Positions 7,806 to 17,464 of a stretch of 64,000 nt of DNA are shown here, piece after piece (within the stretch, counting starts at the first letter, position 1; the number at the start of each line of letters is the position of its first letter). A program made the translations under genes and the position numbers. The DNA is from CAWGMT01 sp963823675 (GTDB taxonomy: Bacteria > Planctomycetota > Planctomycetia > Isosphaerales > Isosphaeraceae): assembly GCA_963823675.1 (NCBI GenBank), contig CAWGMT010000007.1:620001-684000 (forward strand), in the 5' to 3' direction. The notes under the pieces were generated by a model. It saw nothing but the letters and a program-made list of their open reading frames with translations, was not told where the DNA came from and searched no databases.

Positions 7806-9536
7806 TTAGCGCGTTGCTGGGGGCGGACCGTTGCCCACCGGCGGCAGGTAACCAGGCCGCGTCGTGTCAACCGGAATGATCTGGCCCGGGGGCCGTAGGA
7901 CCGCGATTTCGTTGGCCGGGTAGCCAAGTGATCGGAACACCAGGAACTGTGCCCGATTGTAGTCGGCGACCGTGGTGAAGTACTCGTCGACGGCCAACTT
8001 CAAGAGCTGGAGTGCGAAGACCACTTCCTGCGGCCGGTTGACCAGCACCAGCATGTTGCCAAAGCGAGTGGTATGGTGGAGGCCCTCGAAGTTTCCGTTG
8101 AAGGTAATGATGGCCGTGCGCAGGGCGCGATCCGCCTGGGTGACCCGGGCCGCCGCCGACTGAAGACGCGCCTGGGACCGGGTGACGTCAGCCGCCACCA
8201 TGTCCTGGGTCCTGAAGAGCTCGATGATGGCCATTGACTGCTCACCGCGTTGCTCCTTGATCCGCGCAAGGTTCCCGATTCCAACGGCTTCGAGCTGCCA
8301 GAGAGGCTGATAGCTCAGGTCGTCACGGCCGACCCACTGGTTCAGGCTGCTGTTGGAGCCCATGCCGAAGATTCCTGCCTGGAGTAATTCCATTGGGGTC
8401 TGGAACCCATTGATCAGGATGCTGGGCAGGAGCATGCGCCCCTTCTCCCGGCGGATCCGCTGCGCCACCGCCTGGACAATCGCCTGGTGCGAGGCGAGCT
8501 CGGGGCGATTGGTCAGGCCGACCGGGATCAAGTCGTCGAGCGGCCGGGCGGGGTCAACCAGGGTGATCTGGAGGTGATCGGGCTCCTGCGGGTCGACCAC
8601 CGCGCGGGGGTCGAGCCGAAGGATCTGGGTGAGGTTGGCGCTGTGCACGCGCCACGCTTCGCGCGCCGAGGTGGTTTGCTGCTCGAGGTCGGCGACCAGG
8701 TTTCTGGCCCGATCGACCTCGACCTTCGGGACGAGCTCGCCGCTCAACTCCGAGATCCGCTGGATCAGGTCGTGGCCCCGCTCGACGGTGTAGAGGGCAC
8801 CGGCATACATGCCGCGATACTGGTGCACTGTAAAATAGGCCTCGGCCGTCATCAAGAGCGCGTCGTTCTTGGCGGTCTGGATGTCCCATTGCCGGGAATT
8901 GAGAATCTGCCGCTGCACCAGGGGCTCGAAGAAGGCATCGGTCACGGCGACATACTGAGTCAAACCGGCACCGCCGTAGAAAAAGTTCACGCTCGGCGCG
9001 GTCATGATGCCCTTATTAAAATCCGGTCCGCCGCCATCGTGCCGGGTATAGTCGAAGCCCACATTGAGCGTCGGGACCCAGAGCACTTTCGCCCGTGTTA
9101 GCTGCGCTTCGGCCACCCACACGCTGGCCTGTGCGGCAGCCACGATCAGCGGCCGCGCGTCCGAGAGCCGCAAGGCGGTAGCGAGGTTGATCGGAAAGCG
9201 GAGGTCGTTCGGCTCCAGAGGCGCGGCTTTCAGGTTAACAAGCAGCTCCTGGGGCGGCGCGGTGCCCTGGCCGTACTGCCCCGCCATTCCAGCGGCGGCC
9301 GGGGGTGCCGTTGCACCCTGTGCCGGGTGAGGCTGGACCGGGGGCACCGCCTGTCCCGGTGCGGGCAGCGGGTCCGCACTGACCTGGGCGCCAACGAAGG
9401 GGCGGGGCGGTGGAATACGATTGGCTGATGACGTCTCGGGCAGCGGGGCTGATGCCTGGCCGCGGCAAGTTGCCGGCTCGAGCCAAGCGAACAGAACCAT
9501 CGCCAGGATGAGCGTTAATCTGCCAAACCGTTCCAT
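7806..9536 (-). CDS. TolC-family outer membrane efflux protein (copy 2)
   Basis: 576 aa, ATG at 9536 with GGAGAAGGAGG about a dozen bases upstream. Signal peptide MERFGRLTLILAMVLFAWL...CRGQ, a shorter Pro-rich linker than copy 1 (about residues 25-105), then two OEP repeats. It is collinear with copy 1 through the whole channel domain (for example SVWVAEAQLTRAKVLWVPTL and QSAAARVTQADRALRTAIIT) and shares the tail PPVGNGPPPATR. The two copies appear to come from a duplication of this locus, like the two adaptors at 1-3283. Predicted role: outer-membrane duct of a tripartite exporter. Substrate unknown. Confidence 0.9.
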   Translation of the reverse strand: MERFGRLTLILAMVLFAWLEPATCRGQASAPLPETSSANRIPPPRPFVGAQVSADPLPAPGQAVPPVQPHPAQGATAPPAAAGMAGQYGQGTAPPQELLVNLKAAPLEPNDLRFPINLATALRLSDARPLIVAAAQASVWVAEAQLTRAKVLWVPTLNVGFDYTRHDGGGPDFNKGIMTAPSVNFFYGGAGLTQYVAVTDAFFEPLVQRQILNSRQWDIQTAKNDALLMTAEAYFTVHQYRGMYAGALYTVERGHDLIQRISELSGELVPKVEVDRARNLVADLEQQTTSAREAWRVHSANLTQILRLDPRAVVDPQEPDHLQITLVDPARPLDDLIPVGLTNRPELASHQAIVQAVAQRIRREKGRMLLPSILINGFQTPMELLQAGIFGMGSNSSLNQWVGRDDLSYQPLWQLEAVGIGNLARIKEQRGEQSMAIIELFRTQDMVAADVTRSQARLQSAAARVTQADRALRTAIITFNGNFEGLHHTTRFGNMLVLVNRPQEVVFALQLLKLAVDEYFTTVADYNRAQFLVFRSLGYPANEIAVLRPPGQIIPVDTTRPGYLPPVGNGPPPATR

Positions 9537-9931
9537 CGGGTCAGCCTCCTTCTCCTATCCCACCGGCCTGGAACGCGAAGCGCGCCCAGTTCGGCCTGAG
9601 AAGACTGAGGTTTGATCGGCTAAGACGGATCAGGAAGTTGATAACGAATGCAGCAATTTTGACGAGGCATCTCGCCAAGCCCCAGCCAAGCATGCCGGCT
9701 TAGCCACACTAACCCGAACCGCCGCCGAAATTTGCCGCGGGTAACTCGCACAACCTTAACCGTGGCTTATCCGTCCGCCACCCCATCCGCGCCTGGACAC
9801 TCCCAGCCGTATGAGTTATCCTTCGTGTAAAGGAATTGTTTACTAAACGTTGAACATTCGGGCTAAATCGAGTCGAAAAGAGCGACAGCCTGGCGTAACC
9901 GATGCTGCCGTATTTGAGAGAGGTACGTAAC
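9537..9931. other. Divergent intergenic region between TolC copy 2 and the DUF1501 gene
   Basis: About 395 bases separating divergently read genes, so it should contain promoters for both. It holds the TolC ribosome site (about 9546-9556) and GAGAGAGG before the DUF1501 start. No repeat or coding frame stands out. Confidence 0.5.
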
Positions 9932-11308
9932 ATGGCCTGCCGCGATTTCCGCCGGCTCCGGCTCTCGCGACGCGAAACGATGCGGGCTGGGGCACTTGCG
10001 CTCGCGGGCCTGGGTTTGCCCGGGCTGCTGCGGGCGCGAACGATGGGGAGCCAAGCCGGGCCGAACGGGTTTGGCCGGGCGCGGTCGTGCATCCTGATCT
10101 TTCTCTGGGGCGGCCCCAGCCAGCTTGACACGTGGGACCCGAAGCCCGCCGCCCCGGAGGATGTTCGCGGGCCCTTTCGGCCCATCGCCACGAATGTGCC
10201 GGGGATCTCGATCAGCGAGCACTTTCCCCGGCTCGCGCAGCAGGCGCATCGGCTGGCGATCGTCCGGTCGATGAGCCACGATGACCCCGCACATCTCTCG
10301 ACGGCCCATCGCATCCTGACCGGCCACCTGGCTCCGACGCCCTATTCCGACGCCGCTGGCCCCTCGCCGCGCGACTGGCCGCACCTGGGAGCGATCGTAT
10401 CGAAGCTCCGCCCGACGCCCGGCGCGATGCCGAGCGCGGTGAACATGCCCTGGACGGTCATGCATCCGGCCGCCCCCGGCGGCAAGGCGCCCGGCCAGGA
10501 CGCGGGCTGGCTGGGCAAGGCTTACGATCCATTTCACGTCGATGGCGACCCAAACGCGGCTAGCTTTCACGTCGAGGGCCTCAGTCCTCCCCGCGGGATC
10601 TCGGTCGATCGCCTGGCTGCTCGCCGCGGGTTGCTGTCTCGGCTCGCCGACGCGGCCAGCTCGTCCTGCAAGGGACCTCAATCCTGGGACGCCTTCCAGC
10701 AGAAATCGCTTGATACCCTGGTCTCGACCGAGGCACGCGCGGCCTTCGACCTCGATCGCGAAGATCCGAGGCTCCGCGACCGTTACGGCCGGCACATCCA
10801 CGGTCAGTGTCTCCTGCTGGCGCGACGTCTGATCGAGGCCGGCGTGGGACTGGTGACGGTCAACTGGCACGATGACGGGCAGAACTTCTGGGACACCCAT
10901 GGCGAAAACTTCAATCACCTCAAGAACCGTCTGATGCCCCCCGCCGACCAGGGGTTCTCGGCGCTGCTCGATGACCTGGGCAGTCGCGGCCTGCTCGATG
11001 AGACCCTGGTTGTCTGGGTCGGCGAGTTCGGCCGCACGCCCCGAATCAACAAGGCCAATAGCGGCCGCGAGCACTGGCCCCACTGTTATTCGGCCGTCCT
11101 GGCCGGCGCCGGCGTGCGCGGCGGCTCAATCTACGGAGCCTCCGACCACTGGGCTGCCCATCCCGCGAGTGATCCGGTCAGCCCCGACGACCTCGGCGCG
11201 ACGATCCTGTACGCCTTGGGTGTCGACCCCGGCACAAGGGTGAAAGACGCTCTTGATCGACCGTTGCGGATCAACGAGGGCGCAGCGGTTTCGCGACTTT
11301 TCAGCTAA
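9932..11308 (+). CDS. DUF1501 domain-containing secreted protein
   Basis: 458 aa from the ATG at 9932, preceded by GAGAGAGG. The N-terminus (RRLRLSRRETMRAGALALAG) is a Tat-type leader. The body has the DUF1501 hallmarks: LIFLWGGPSQLDTWDPKP near residue 60, NMPWTVMHP, VNWHDDGQNFWDTHGENF and VWVGEFGRTPRINK followed by SGREHWP. The fold belongs to the alkaline-phosphatase/sulfatase superfamily. In planctomycetes DUF1501 genes often accompany DUF1549/DUF1553 cytochrome-type genes, but none is adjacent here. The enzymatic activity of the family is not established. Length is typical and the gene appears intact. Confidence 0.9.
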   Translation: MACRDFRRLRLSRRETMRAGALALAGLGLPGLLRARTMGSQAGPNGFGRARSCILIFLWGGPSQLDTWDPKPAAPEDVRGPFRPIATNVPGISISEHFPRLAQQAHRLAIVRSMSHDDPAHLSTAHRILTGHLAPTPYSDAAGPSPRDWPHLGAIVSKLRPTPGAMPSAVNMPWTVMHPAAPGGKAPGQDAGWLGKAYDPFHVDGDPNAASFHVEGLSPPRGISVDRLAARRGLLSRLADAASSSCKGPQSWDAFQQKSLDTLVSTEARAAFDLDREDPRLRDRYGRHIHGQCLLLARRLIEAGVGLVTVNWHDDGQNFWDTHGENFNHLKNRLMPPADQGFSALLDDLGSRGLLDETLVVWVGEFGRTPRINKANSGREHWPHCYSAVLAGAGVRGGSIYGASDHWAAHPASDPVSPDDLGATILYALGVDPGTRVKDALDRPLRINEGAAVSRLFS

Positions 11309-11385
11309 AGTGCCAGCGGATTTCCGATGACGGGGATGGAATCTCCGTCGCCCAGCCGCCTTTCGATGAGTCCTCGACTTCGACA

Positions 11386-11607
11386 ATGGATCGTCTCACA
11401 GCGTTTGGCTTGTTTGCAGTCACGGCGATGTTGGTTTTCTACACGCTGGAAAAACGCAGCCCATGGTGCGTCCTCGGGTTTTCTGGTTGCTGTATAATGG
11501 CCTCGGTTTATGCGTTCCTTCAAGGTGCGTGGCCGTTTGGCTTGGTAGAAGCCGTGTGGTCGGTCGTTGCGATGCGACGCTGGTGGCTGGCCCGCAAGCT
11601 CGAATGA
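11386..11607 (+). CDS. Small two-helix membrane protein, conserved hypothetical
   Basis: 73 aa, ATG at 11386. Two hydrophobic segments (LFAVTAMLVFYTLEKRSPW and VLGFSGCCIMASVYAFLQG) are followed by WPFGLVEAVWSVVAMRRWW. This pattern, including the YxLExRSPW and GAWPFGLVEAxW blocks, recurs in small uncharacterised proteins across many bacteria. Function unknown. It follows the DUF1501 gene by 77 bases and could be cotranscribed. Confidence 0.7.
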   Translation: MDRLTAFGLFAVTAMLVFYTLEKRSPWCVLGFSGCCIMASVYAFLQGAWPFGLVEAVWSVVAMRRWWLARKLE

Positions 11608-11857
11608 CCAGTTGTCAGACGGCCGAGTGCTTCCGCGGGTCGATGATTAGGTCTCGATCGAGCAAGCTCGATGTGCTCAAAGGAATCTAACCACAGAGCG
11701 CACCCGGGCCGCAAGAGGATCGGTCATCGGTCATTGGAATTGCCTTCGTGCTCGATGAGATTTTGGCCCGGAGCCAACGACGACGGCGACCGTTCGGATC
11801 GGAGGAGTGAACGCCGTCGCCGATGGCTCCGGGTTAAACCGCGGACGTCGAAACCCC

Positions 11858-13711
11858 TTACTTCCGCCCGTCCGCGACCGGCTCTGCTCGCGGCCCCACA
11901 CCCGGAATGCGCACCGATTCGACGGGCGCGCCGGCCTCCAATTCTGATGCGGCCTTGCGATATCGCGCGGACTTGGCAAGCCGCTCGGCGGGATCGTGCC
12001 TGGCGAACGCCATCCGGTTGTAAAACCACGCGGAATACCCGCAGACAGCCTGCCACTTCGCTCGATCCATCTGGAACCGCTGCGCGCATTCTGGCGGCGA
12101 CACAACCGGGCGTGGGGCCCCGGCGGGCCAGGCGAAAACGCGCCGCTCGTAGAGCCTGGTCAAGATCGCCTGCGCAAGTACCGTGTAGCCATTCAGCGAC
12201 GGATGAAAACCGTCGGCGAAGAAGACGTCATCAATCAGGCCGTGGTCGGCACTGGCGTGAATCTCGGCGGGTCCGTCAACCAGGATCGCGCGCGGGTGCC
12301 CGGCCGCAACGTCCCGGTACGTCTGCTGGAAATCGGATGGCAGCCGCATCGGCAGTCCGTCAAGGTCACGCGCCGCCATGTAGTGAGGGAATGCCTCATC
12401 CCACTGCCCGGCCTGCTCCAATAACCGGGCCAGCCGGAAATGACTCTCGGCAAACCGCGGCTGGCGCTCCAGCAATCGTCGATACGCTTCTTCGGCCTGC
12501 GCTGGGTTTCTTGTTTCGTCGCGACGGGCCGCGAGAAATTCGGCGGCGAATGCCTCACGCTCGGCCCGCGACATGCTCGCGGGCAGGAACGAGCGGTTGG
12601 GCTCGAACCCGGCGTCGTTGCCGGGCGGAATCACCAGGACGACCTGCGCTCCGATCCACTCCAGATAAGAGACGATCGCCCCCAGGCGAGTCCCGAACTC
12701 CCTGAGCCGTTCAGCGTACTCTGCTGGCGTGTAGACCGGAACGTCAACCAATCGCCTCGTGACAATTCGCGGCGGCGGCGTCGAGACCCGCAGCTTCTCG
12801 GCCGTCTCGGCGATCAGCCGGCACAGGGGAGAAATGCGGCGCGCCAGGCTCTCTAGCGTCTCCGCGGCCGGCGGTATTTCGTCGGTGTAATAGAGCGCTC
12901 CGTGAGCCCAGTCGAACCGCGACTGGAACTCATTGTGACCCGCGTAGAGAATCGCCAGTTCGGGCCGGCGCGTGATGCCGGCAAGCTTGGTGTGCATGGC
13001 CTGGAGCGAGAGCCCCGGCGCGGCCTGGTTCTCGACCTGGAAAGCCCTTTGCGGCAAAGCCGCTCCCAGCTTCCAGGCCACGATGTCGCCGACGGATAGC
13101 CACTTTTCGTAAGGCACGCCCTGGGCACTCGACTCGCCAATCACCAGGATATCGACCACGTTGTCTGGCGATCGATCCTCAAACCGTGTCGGTAGCCACG
13201 GCATGGGGATCGAGTTGGCCCACAGGCAAGCCACCGCCGCGCCTTCCGCCACGAGAGCCGCCACGAGAATCGAGAAAGCCAACATCAGACACCGAGCCGT
13301 CCAGGATCGAGCCAAGGAGGGCGTTCGCCGCCGGATCAACACGGCAAGAAGCGGGACGACGGCGAAGATCGCGATCAGGATCGCTACGCCGTAAGCGATC
13401 TCGGCCACCGAGAGCAGCCGGATCTCGGTTCGGCGAATGAAGGACGGCGGGACAGTCGCCTGAAACCAGGGGGGCCCGATCGCGAGCACGAGGAACCCCG
13501 CGAGCAGGAGCAACCCCAGCAGGACCGATGCGCCGGCCCGCTGCCACCGCGAGGATTCGCCCGCCTGGCTGGCTCGCCGCCTGGCCCGCACCGTCTGTCG
13601 CACGGCGTAACCCCAAAGGGCGGCGAGGGGAACGCCCAGGAAAAGGAGCGGCATCCAAACGAGGTCGAGATCAGCGATGATGAGACCGAATCTTCCGCCA
13701 GTACCGGTCAA
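11858..13711 (-). CDS. Membrane-anchored SGNH/GDSL-type hydrolase with TPR-like segment
   Basis: 617 aa if the TTG at 13711 is the start; the ATG at 13654 gives 598 aa, and neither has a clear ribosome site. The N-terminal third contains about four membrane helices (residues 18-38, 62-85, 105-128, 140-165). The SGNH blocks follow: GESSAQG (block I, nucleophile Ser, about residue 195), YAGHNEF (block III) and DGFHPSLNGY (block V with the Asp/His pair). A TPR-like stretch (AEEAYRRLLERQPRFAESHF, about 415-450) is inserted before block V. Fold-family enzymes are esterases, lipases or O-acetyl-transfer/deacylation enzymes. Membrane anchoring suggests action on lipid or polysaccharide at the envelope. 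Substrate unknown. Confidence 0.75.
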   Translation of the reverse strand: MTGTGGRFGLIIADLDLVWMPLLFLGVPLAALWGYAVRQTVRARRRASQAGESSRWQRAGASVLLGLLLLAGFLVLAIGPPWFQATVPPSFIRRTEIRLLSVAEIAYGVAILIAIFAVVPLLAVLIRRRTPSLARSWTARCLMLAFSILVAALVAEGAAVACLWANSIPMPWLPTRFEDRSPDNVVDILVIGESSAQGVPYEKWLSVGDIVAWKLGAALPQRAFQVENQAAPGLSLQAMHTKLAGITRRPELAILYAGHNEFQSRFDWAHGALYYTDEIPPAAETLESLARRISPLCRLIAETAEKLRVSTPPPRIVTRRLVDVPVYTPAEYAERLREFGTRLGAIVSYLEWIGAQVVLVIPPGNDAGFEPNRSFLPASMSRAEREAFAAEFLAARRDETRNPAQAEEAYRRLLERQPRFAESHFRLARLLEQAGQWDEAFPHYMAARDLDGLPMRLPSDFQQTYRDVAAGHPRAILVDGPAEIHASADHGLIDDVFFADGFHPSLNGYTVLAQAILTRLYERRVFAWPAGAPRPVVSPPECAQRFQMDRAKWQAVCGYSAWFYNRMAFARHDPAERLAKSARYRKAASELEAGAPVESVRIPGVGPRAEPVADGRK

Positions 13712-13773
13712 GATCGGGCCTTTGTGTGATGAGGATCGGGACGCAAATCACTTCTTGGAAAAGCGGCCATTCA

Positions 13774-13814
13774 CTCTGCGAAGGAACGTCCTTTCGCGGA
13801 GCGAAAGGCGACAA
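13774..13814. repeat. Palindromic intergenic repeat, CTTTCGCGGAGCGAAAG family (copy 1, one arm degraded)
   Basis: TCCTTTCGCGGAGCGAAAGG at about 13789-13808 followed by CGACAAT matches the element at 16333-16380. The upstream arm is reduced to CTGCGAAGG. It lies between the SGNH and MFS genes. Confidence 0.65.
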
Positions 13815-13831
13815 TCATTTTGGCACAGCGG

Positions 13832-15193
13832 CTACACGGGCTCGGAGACCAGCGGCTTGTCGGGAAAGTCGTTGACGTCTTCGCCGAGTCCCGCCGGCGC
13901 GAAGTCCGCGCCCGGCTCGAGACCCAGATCCGGCTTCGACGTTTTCGCGCTGGCGGGACGAACCAGTCCGGCAATCCACAGGCTGAGCAAGGTCGCGGCT
14001 ACCGCGACGAGACCGACCCGTTCGTAGTGCAGGAAGCTGCCGTCGGCAGCCTTGATCAAGATCTTGCCGCCGATCGCGGCACCGACGCCCGCGGAGAGGT
14101 GCTGGACGGCCGAGTTGGCACTCATGAACCCGCCCCGCCGGCGCGGTTCGACGCTGCTCGTGACCATCGCGAGCGCAGCGACCATGCGCCCGGCGTTGGT
14201 CAGCATGAGCGTGCCCACGACGCCAGCCGCCACGGCCAGCGGCACGCGCGGCAGCGTGGTCACGACGAGCATCAAAGCCATCGAGATCGACGCGACAATG
14301 CGATAGATCAAGAGCTTGCCAAAGTGATCGGCTAACCGGCCGATGACCGGTGCGCCCACCAGCGTCAGGAGCCCCCCGGTGACATAGACCACTGTCAGCG
14401 TGATCTCGGTCACACCCACGTTGGCAACCAGGTAAACACTGACATACGGGATCACCGCGAAACTGCCCAGCATCAGCGTCAATGTCAGGGTAAACGCCCG
14501 CAGATGGCCGGCATGACGGAACGTCTCGAGTATCTGGGCGAACGGATGGACATGAGCGGCGTTCTGTAAATGATCCCGCAAGGGGGGCATGGCGAGAAGG
14601 CTGACGATGAAGACCGGCGTCCCCAGGGCCGCCAGGATCAGGAACGGCGCGTTCCAGCCCAGCGTGTTGCCGAGGTAGATGCCGATCGGCACGCCGAAGA
14701 CCGAGGCGGCCGCGAAGGCCGACATCAGGACCCCGGTGGCGCGGCCCCGCCTCTCTTCGGGGAAGACGTCGCCGACGATCGCCATGGCCATGCCGCCCAG
14801 GATCCCGCCGAACATGCCCGTGACCACGCGGGCGGAAAGCAGCGCGTAATAGCCGCTGGCTAGCCCGCACAGGAGGGTCCCGACCAGAAAACCCGCATAG
14901 AGCGTCAGAAACGCGGCCTTGCGGCCGAACCGGTCCATGATCGAGGAGGCGAGGATCGCCGCGAGCCCGGCCGCGATGGTGTACGACGAGACGATCCAGC
15001 CGAACTGGGCCGGCACGATCTGAAGGGTCCTCATGAGCTGGGGCCCCAGCGGCATCACGACCATGAAGTTGACAATGCTCGTGAACTGGACCGACGCCAG
15101 GAGCAAGAGCAGAAACAGCTCGCGCCGACGCAGAGACGTGGAGTCAGCCAGGTTCTTCGCCAAATCGAGCTCGCCATCGTGAACCGCACCCAT
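13832..15193 (-). CDS. Major facilitator superfamily (MFS) transporter
   Basis: 453 aa, ATG at 15193 with GGGAG upstream. About twelve membrane helices can be picked out. The family signature after helix 2 (MDRFGRKAAFLTLYAG) and its second-half counterpart (GRLADHFGKLLIYR) are clear, as is the helix-4/5 region (RVVTGMFGGILGGMAMAIVG). The layout is that of drug-, sugar- or arabinose-efflux-type MFS exporters. Substrate cannot be told from sequence. The C-terminal tail is polar and acidic (LGLEPGADFAPAGLGEDVND). The gene is flanked by intergenic palindromes on its 3' side and appears monocistronic. Confidence 0.88.
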   Translation of the reverse strand: MGAVHDGELDLAKNLADSTSLRRRELFLLLLLASVQFTSIVNFMVVMPLGPQLMRTLQIVPAQFGWIVSSYTIAAGLAAILASSIMDRFGRKAAFLTLYAGFLVGTLLCGLASGYYALLSARVVTGMFGGILGGMAMAIVGDVFPEERRGRATGVLMSAFAAASVFGVPIGIYLGNTLGWNAPFLILAALGTPVFIVSLLAMPPLRDHLQNAAHVHPFAQILETFRHAGHLRAFTLTLTLMLGSFAVIPYVSVYLVANVGVTEITLTVVYVTGGLLTLVGAPVIGRLADHFGKLLIYRIVASISMALMLVVTTLPRVPLAVAAGVVGTLMLTNAGRMVAALAMVTSSVEPRRRGGFMSANSAVQHLSAGVGAAIGGKILIKAADGSFLHYERVGLVAVAATLLSLWIAGLVRPASAKTSKPDLGLEPGADFAPAGLGEDVNDFPDKPLVSEPV

Positions 15194-16736
15194 CCTTTAC
15201 ATCTCCCTCAAGCTTTGGCTTGCCTGCATGCATGGGCATCCGTCGGCAGGCTCGCGGTCTGACCGGTTGCCGCCATTATGTTTCTGCGGACTGCCGCCGT
15301 CACCATGTTCGAAATTCTAATCGGAAGGGCAAGCCGGGCGCGGTGCGAAGGTGGTCCTGACCGTCGAAGCCGACAATTCGCTTGCGTCACATTGCGTCGC
15401 ACGGCTTGGCTTCGGTCCGGTGCATCAGTGAAATCGTTGATCTCGCCAGTTGAAAGGAACTGACCATGGTAATTGCTCGTTCGCCATGAAGCGGACCAAG
15501 CGGCGGTGGGGGTAACCCCGCAGCCGGAGCCTGGGGATGCGAAGACGCCAGCCGTAGCGCAACGATCCTGATTCGACCTCGTTAAAGCCTAAATTTGGTG
15601 GATACGGGGTAACGCCCGAGGAGCCGAGGTCCCCTGCCGAATTCGTGTTTTCATCAGACGTGAGGAGATCCGCTGTGTCGTAGGCGGCCTTCCTGAGTTT
15701 TCAACCGGCGACGGCGGCAGAGGCGTGTTCGGCTGGGCTGTCCGGCTCATCGCCGTCAAAGGCGGCACGATCGGATCTAATGGCGCACCAGCCGCGCCAG
15801 CGCCGCCCGCCCCCGCCGTTTCGATTTTTTGCGCGGTTTGCGCGGTTTGCGTTATTCTTCTATGAGCCAACGGGTTACGAGTGGGTTTTTGTCAATGATT
15901 TGTGTGCACTTATGCGTCTTTGCCGTCGGTCCCGGAATTCGTGACGGAGCCGTGCCATCATGATCCGCAAATGCTCGGCATTTGGCCAATCTGGCAAACA
16001 ACTCATCGTCGTCAGAGTCTTGGCAGCTTGCCGTGGGTTCGTTTCGCAGAAACGGTGGTCGATGTTCAAGGACACGATGAACGCCCTGTTCTGTCAGATT
16101 GAAGTCCCCGCTCCAGCCGGCGCAATCCGCGTCCCGTTGGACTGCCGACTTCAACCGGTCTTCTCCGCCCGAGGGTGGTACTTGCACCCATCGCTTGGCA
16201 ACTCCGGTATACGCGCTCAGCGAGATCGCGATGATGCGGCCATTATCGATCAGATCGAATCTGCCGGTCATGCCGATCATGCGGCGCCGGGGTGCGATGC
16301 GGCTGATGCGCGCGGGGAATATACAGTGCCGCCTTTCGCTCCGCGAAAGGACGTTCTTTCGCGGAGCGAAAGACGACAATTCCGGGAAGTTACGCGCGTC
16401 CCGATCCATTGCCGGCAGCGGGTCTGCAAGCAAGCGCGGCGTTCTGCGCCGATCGGCCGTGCTCGTGATGCCCGGGGACGCGAAGCCCGCCCGACTCTGG
16501 AGCATGAAGGGAAGCGCGGCCCGAAGGGGCCGCAACATGAGCCAGCCACCGCATACGATCCGACCGATCTGACTGATCCGACCGATCGGTCCGATCACAT
16601 GCGGTGGCCGGCAAATCCCAGGGCGTTGCCCTGATATGTGATTGCCCCTTCGGGGCGGGCAAATAGCGCAGCACCAAAACTGGCGCGTCGGGTTAGTATC
16701 AGAAGCTTGTCCGGCTGAGGTGGTGATCGGCGAGGA
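15194..16736. other. 1.5-kb gene-poor patchwork
   Basis: No complete gene is supported. Open frames exist on both strands but lack ribosome sites and run through the hairpin at 16333-16380. On the minus strand about 16050-16250 gives a protein-like stretch (NGRIIAISLSAYTG) that may be a gene scrap. Short direct repeats are present: GCGCGGTTT twice at 15832-15851, and a GATCCGACC-type run at about 16555-16590. The stretch looks like accumulated debris at the edge of the accessory region. Confidence 0.5.
16333..16380. repeat. Palindromic intergenic repeat, CTTTCGCGGAGCGAAAG family (copy 2, complete hairpin)
   Basis: CTTTCGCTCCGCGAAAG and CTTTCGCGGAGCGAAAG are exact 17-base inverted arms around GACGTT, followed by ACGACAAT. 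The same block with one damaged arm occurs at 13774-13814, so this is a dispersed REP-like family rather than a chance hairpin. Confidence 0.8.
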
Positions 16737-16940
16737 GTGTCAAAAAAACAGGCGTACCCCGCGGGCTGGGATGAAGAGCGAATCCGCAAGCTTGCCGGCC
16801 ACTACGACAATCAGACCGAAGACGAGCAGGTCGCGGAACACGAGGCGGCTTTCCTGGCCGAGGGACAGACCGTCATGGTCGTGCCCTCCGCGCTGGTTCC
16901 GGAGATCGTCAAGCTCATCGTCAATAAGCGGCCGGCGTAG
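16737..16940 (+). CDS. Antitoxin-like small acidic protein (copy A, toxin partner missing)
   Basis: 67 aa from the GTG at 16737, with GAGG close upstream. It is almost identical to the protein at 20610-20819 (shared AYPAGWDEERIRKLA, HYDNQTEDEQVAEHEAAF and VPEIVKLI). Copy B overlaps an upstream toxin-like gene, but here that partner is absent and the upstream sequence is unrelated. I do not recognise a named family; size, charge and the pairing of copy B suggest an antitoxin. Copy A may be an orphan. It is the first part of a duplicated segment also carrying restriction-methylase fragments. Confidence 0.55.
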   Translation: MSKKQAYPAGWDEERIRKLAGHYDNQTEDEQVAEHEAAFLAEGQTVMVVPSALVPEIVKLIVNKRPA

Positions 16941-17296
16941 GAGGATCTCGCCGGCTGGTACCTGCTCGACCCCAGCAACCCATCTATTGTCGCCCGCCAC
17001 GTGACGACTTGGAACCATGCCCCATTTTCAAGAGCGCCGCGCGTCCGTTCGCGATTGGGCGTGGTTCAAAACCAGCGCTTTTCGGGGCCGCATGCGCGCC
17101 AATTGCGCCTGATGCGCAAGCTCGACGCGGGCACGGACCGACATGCGCGAGCGATCACTTCCGGGCACGGAACACGGGCGATCGCTGGATTTTGCTGATG
17201 GCGACGCTCATGCGATGCGCGCCAGCATAGTTGGCACATACTTGGCATACTTGGCAGGTTCTGGCGCGTGCCAAGTATGCCGAGTATGTACCGAGT

Positions 17297-17464
17297 ATGA
17301 AGCCCAAGGTGCGGTGCGTCATCAACCTCGCGAACCGCGGGGCTGGTTTGCCGGATGGCGACCTGTTCACGCCCGACCAGTTCCAGCGCGCCAGTGAAGC
17401 CGATCCGCTGCCCGGTCAACTGCCGTCGCGGGGCGCGGTCGAGATCAAGTTGACCGGTCGTTAA
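17297..17464 (+). pseudogene. N-terminal fragment of a type ISP-like restriction-modification protein (copy A)
   Basis: The peptide MKPKVRCVINLANRGAGLPD then FTPDQFQRASEADPLPGQLP and GAVEIKLTGR matches, as I recall the family, the N-terminal nuclease part of large N6-adenine methylase/restriction fusions (type ISP-like). The Asp in LPDGD and the EIK triplet fit a PD-(D/E)xK pattern. It stops after 55 codons, and the C-terminus of the same family follows at once in another frame (17457-17582), as expected from one large internal deletion. A second N-terminal copy is at 20887-21237. The family call rests on recall, not a search. Confidence 0.55.

Noticed and set aside
11671..12705. Plus-strand open frame opposite the SGNH hydrolase
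   Set aside because: Arg/Pro/Ala-rich shadow without recognisable domains.
15852..16634. Candidate genes in the 15-16.7 kb gap
   Set aside because: The frames run through the REP-like hairpin, which yields repeat-derived peptides such as RKDVLSRSERR, and lack starts with ribosome sites.
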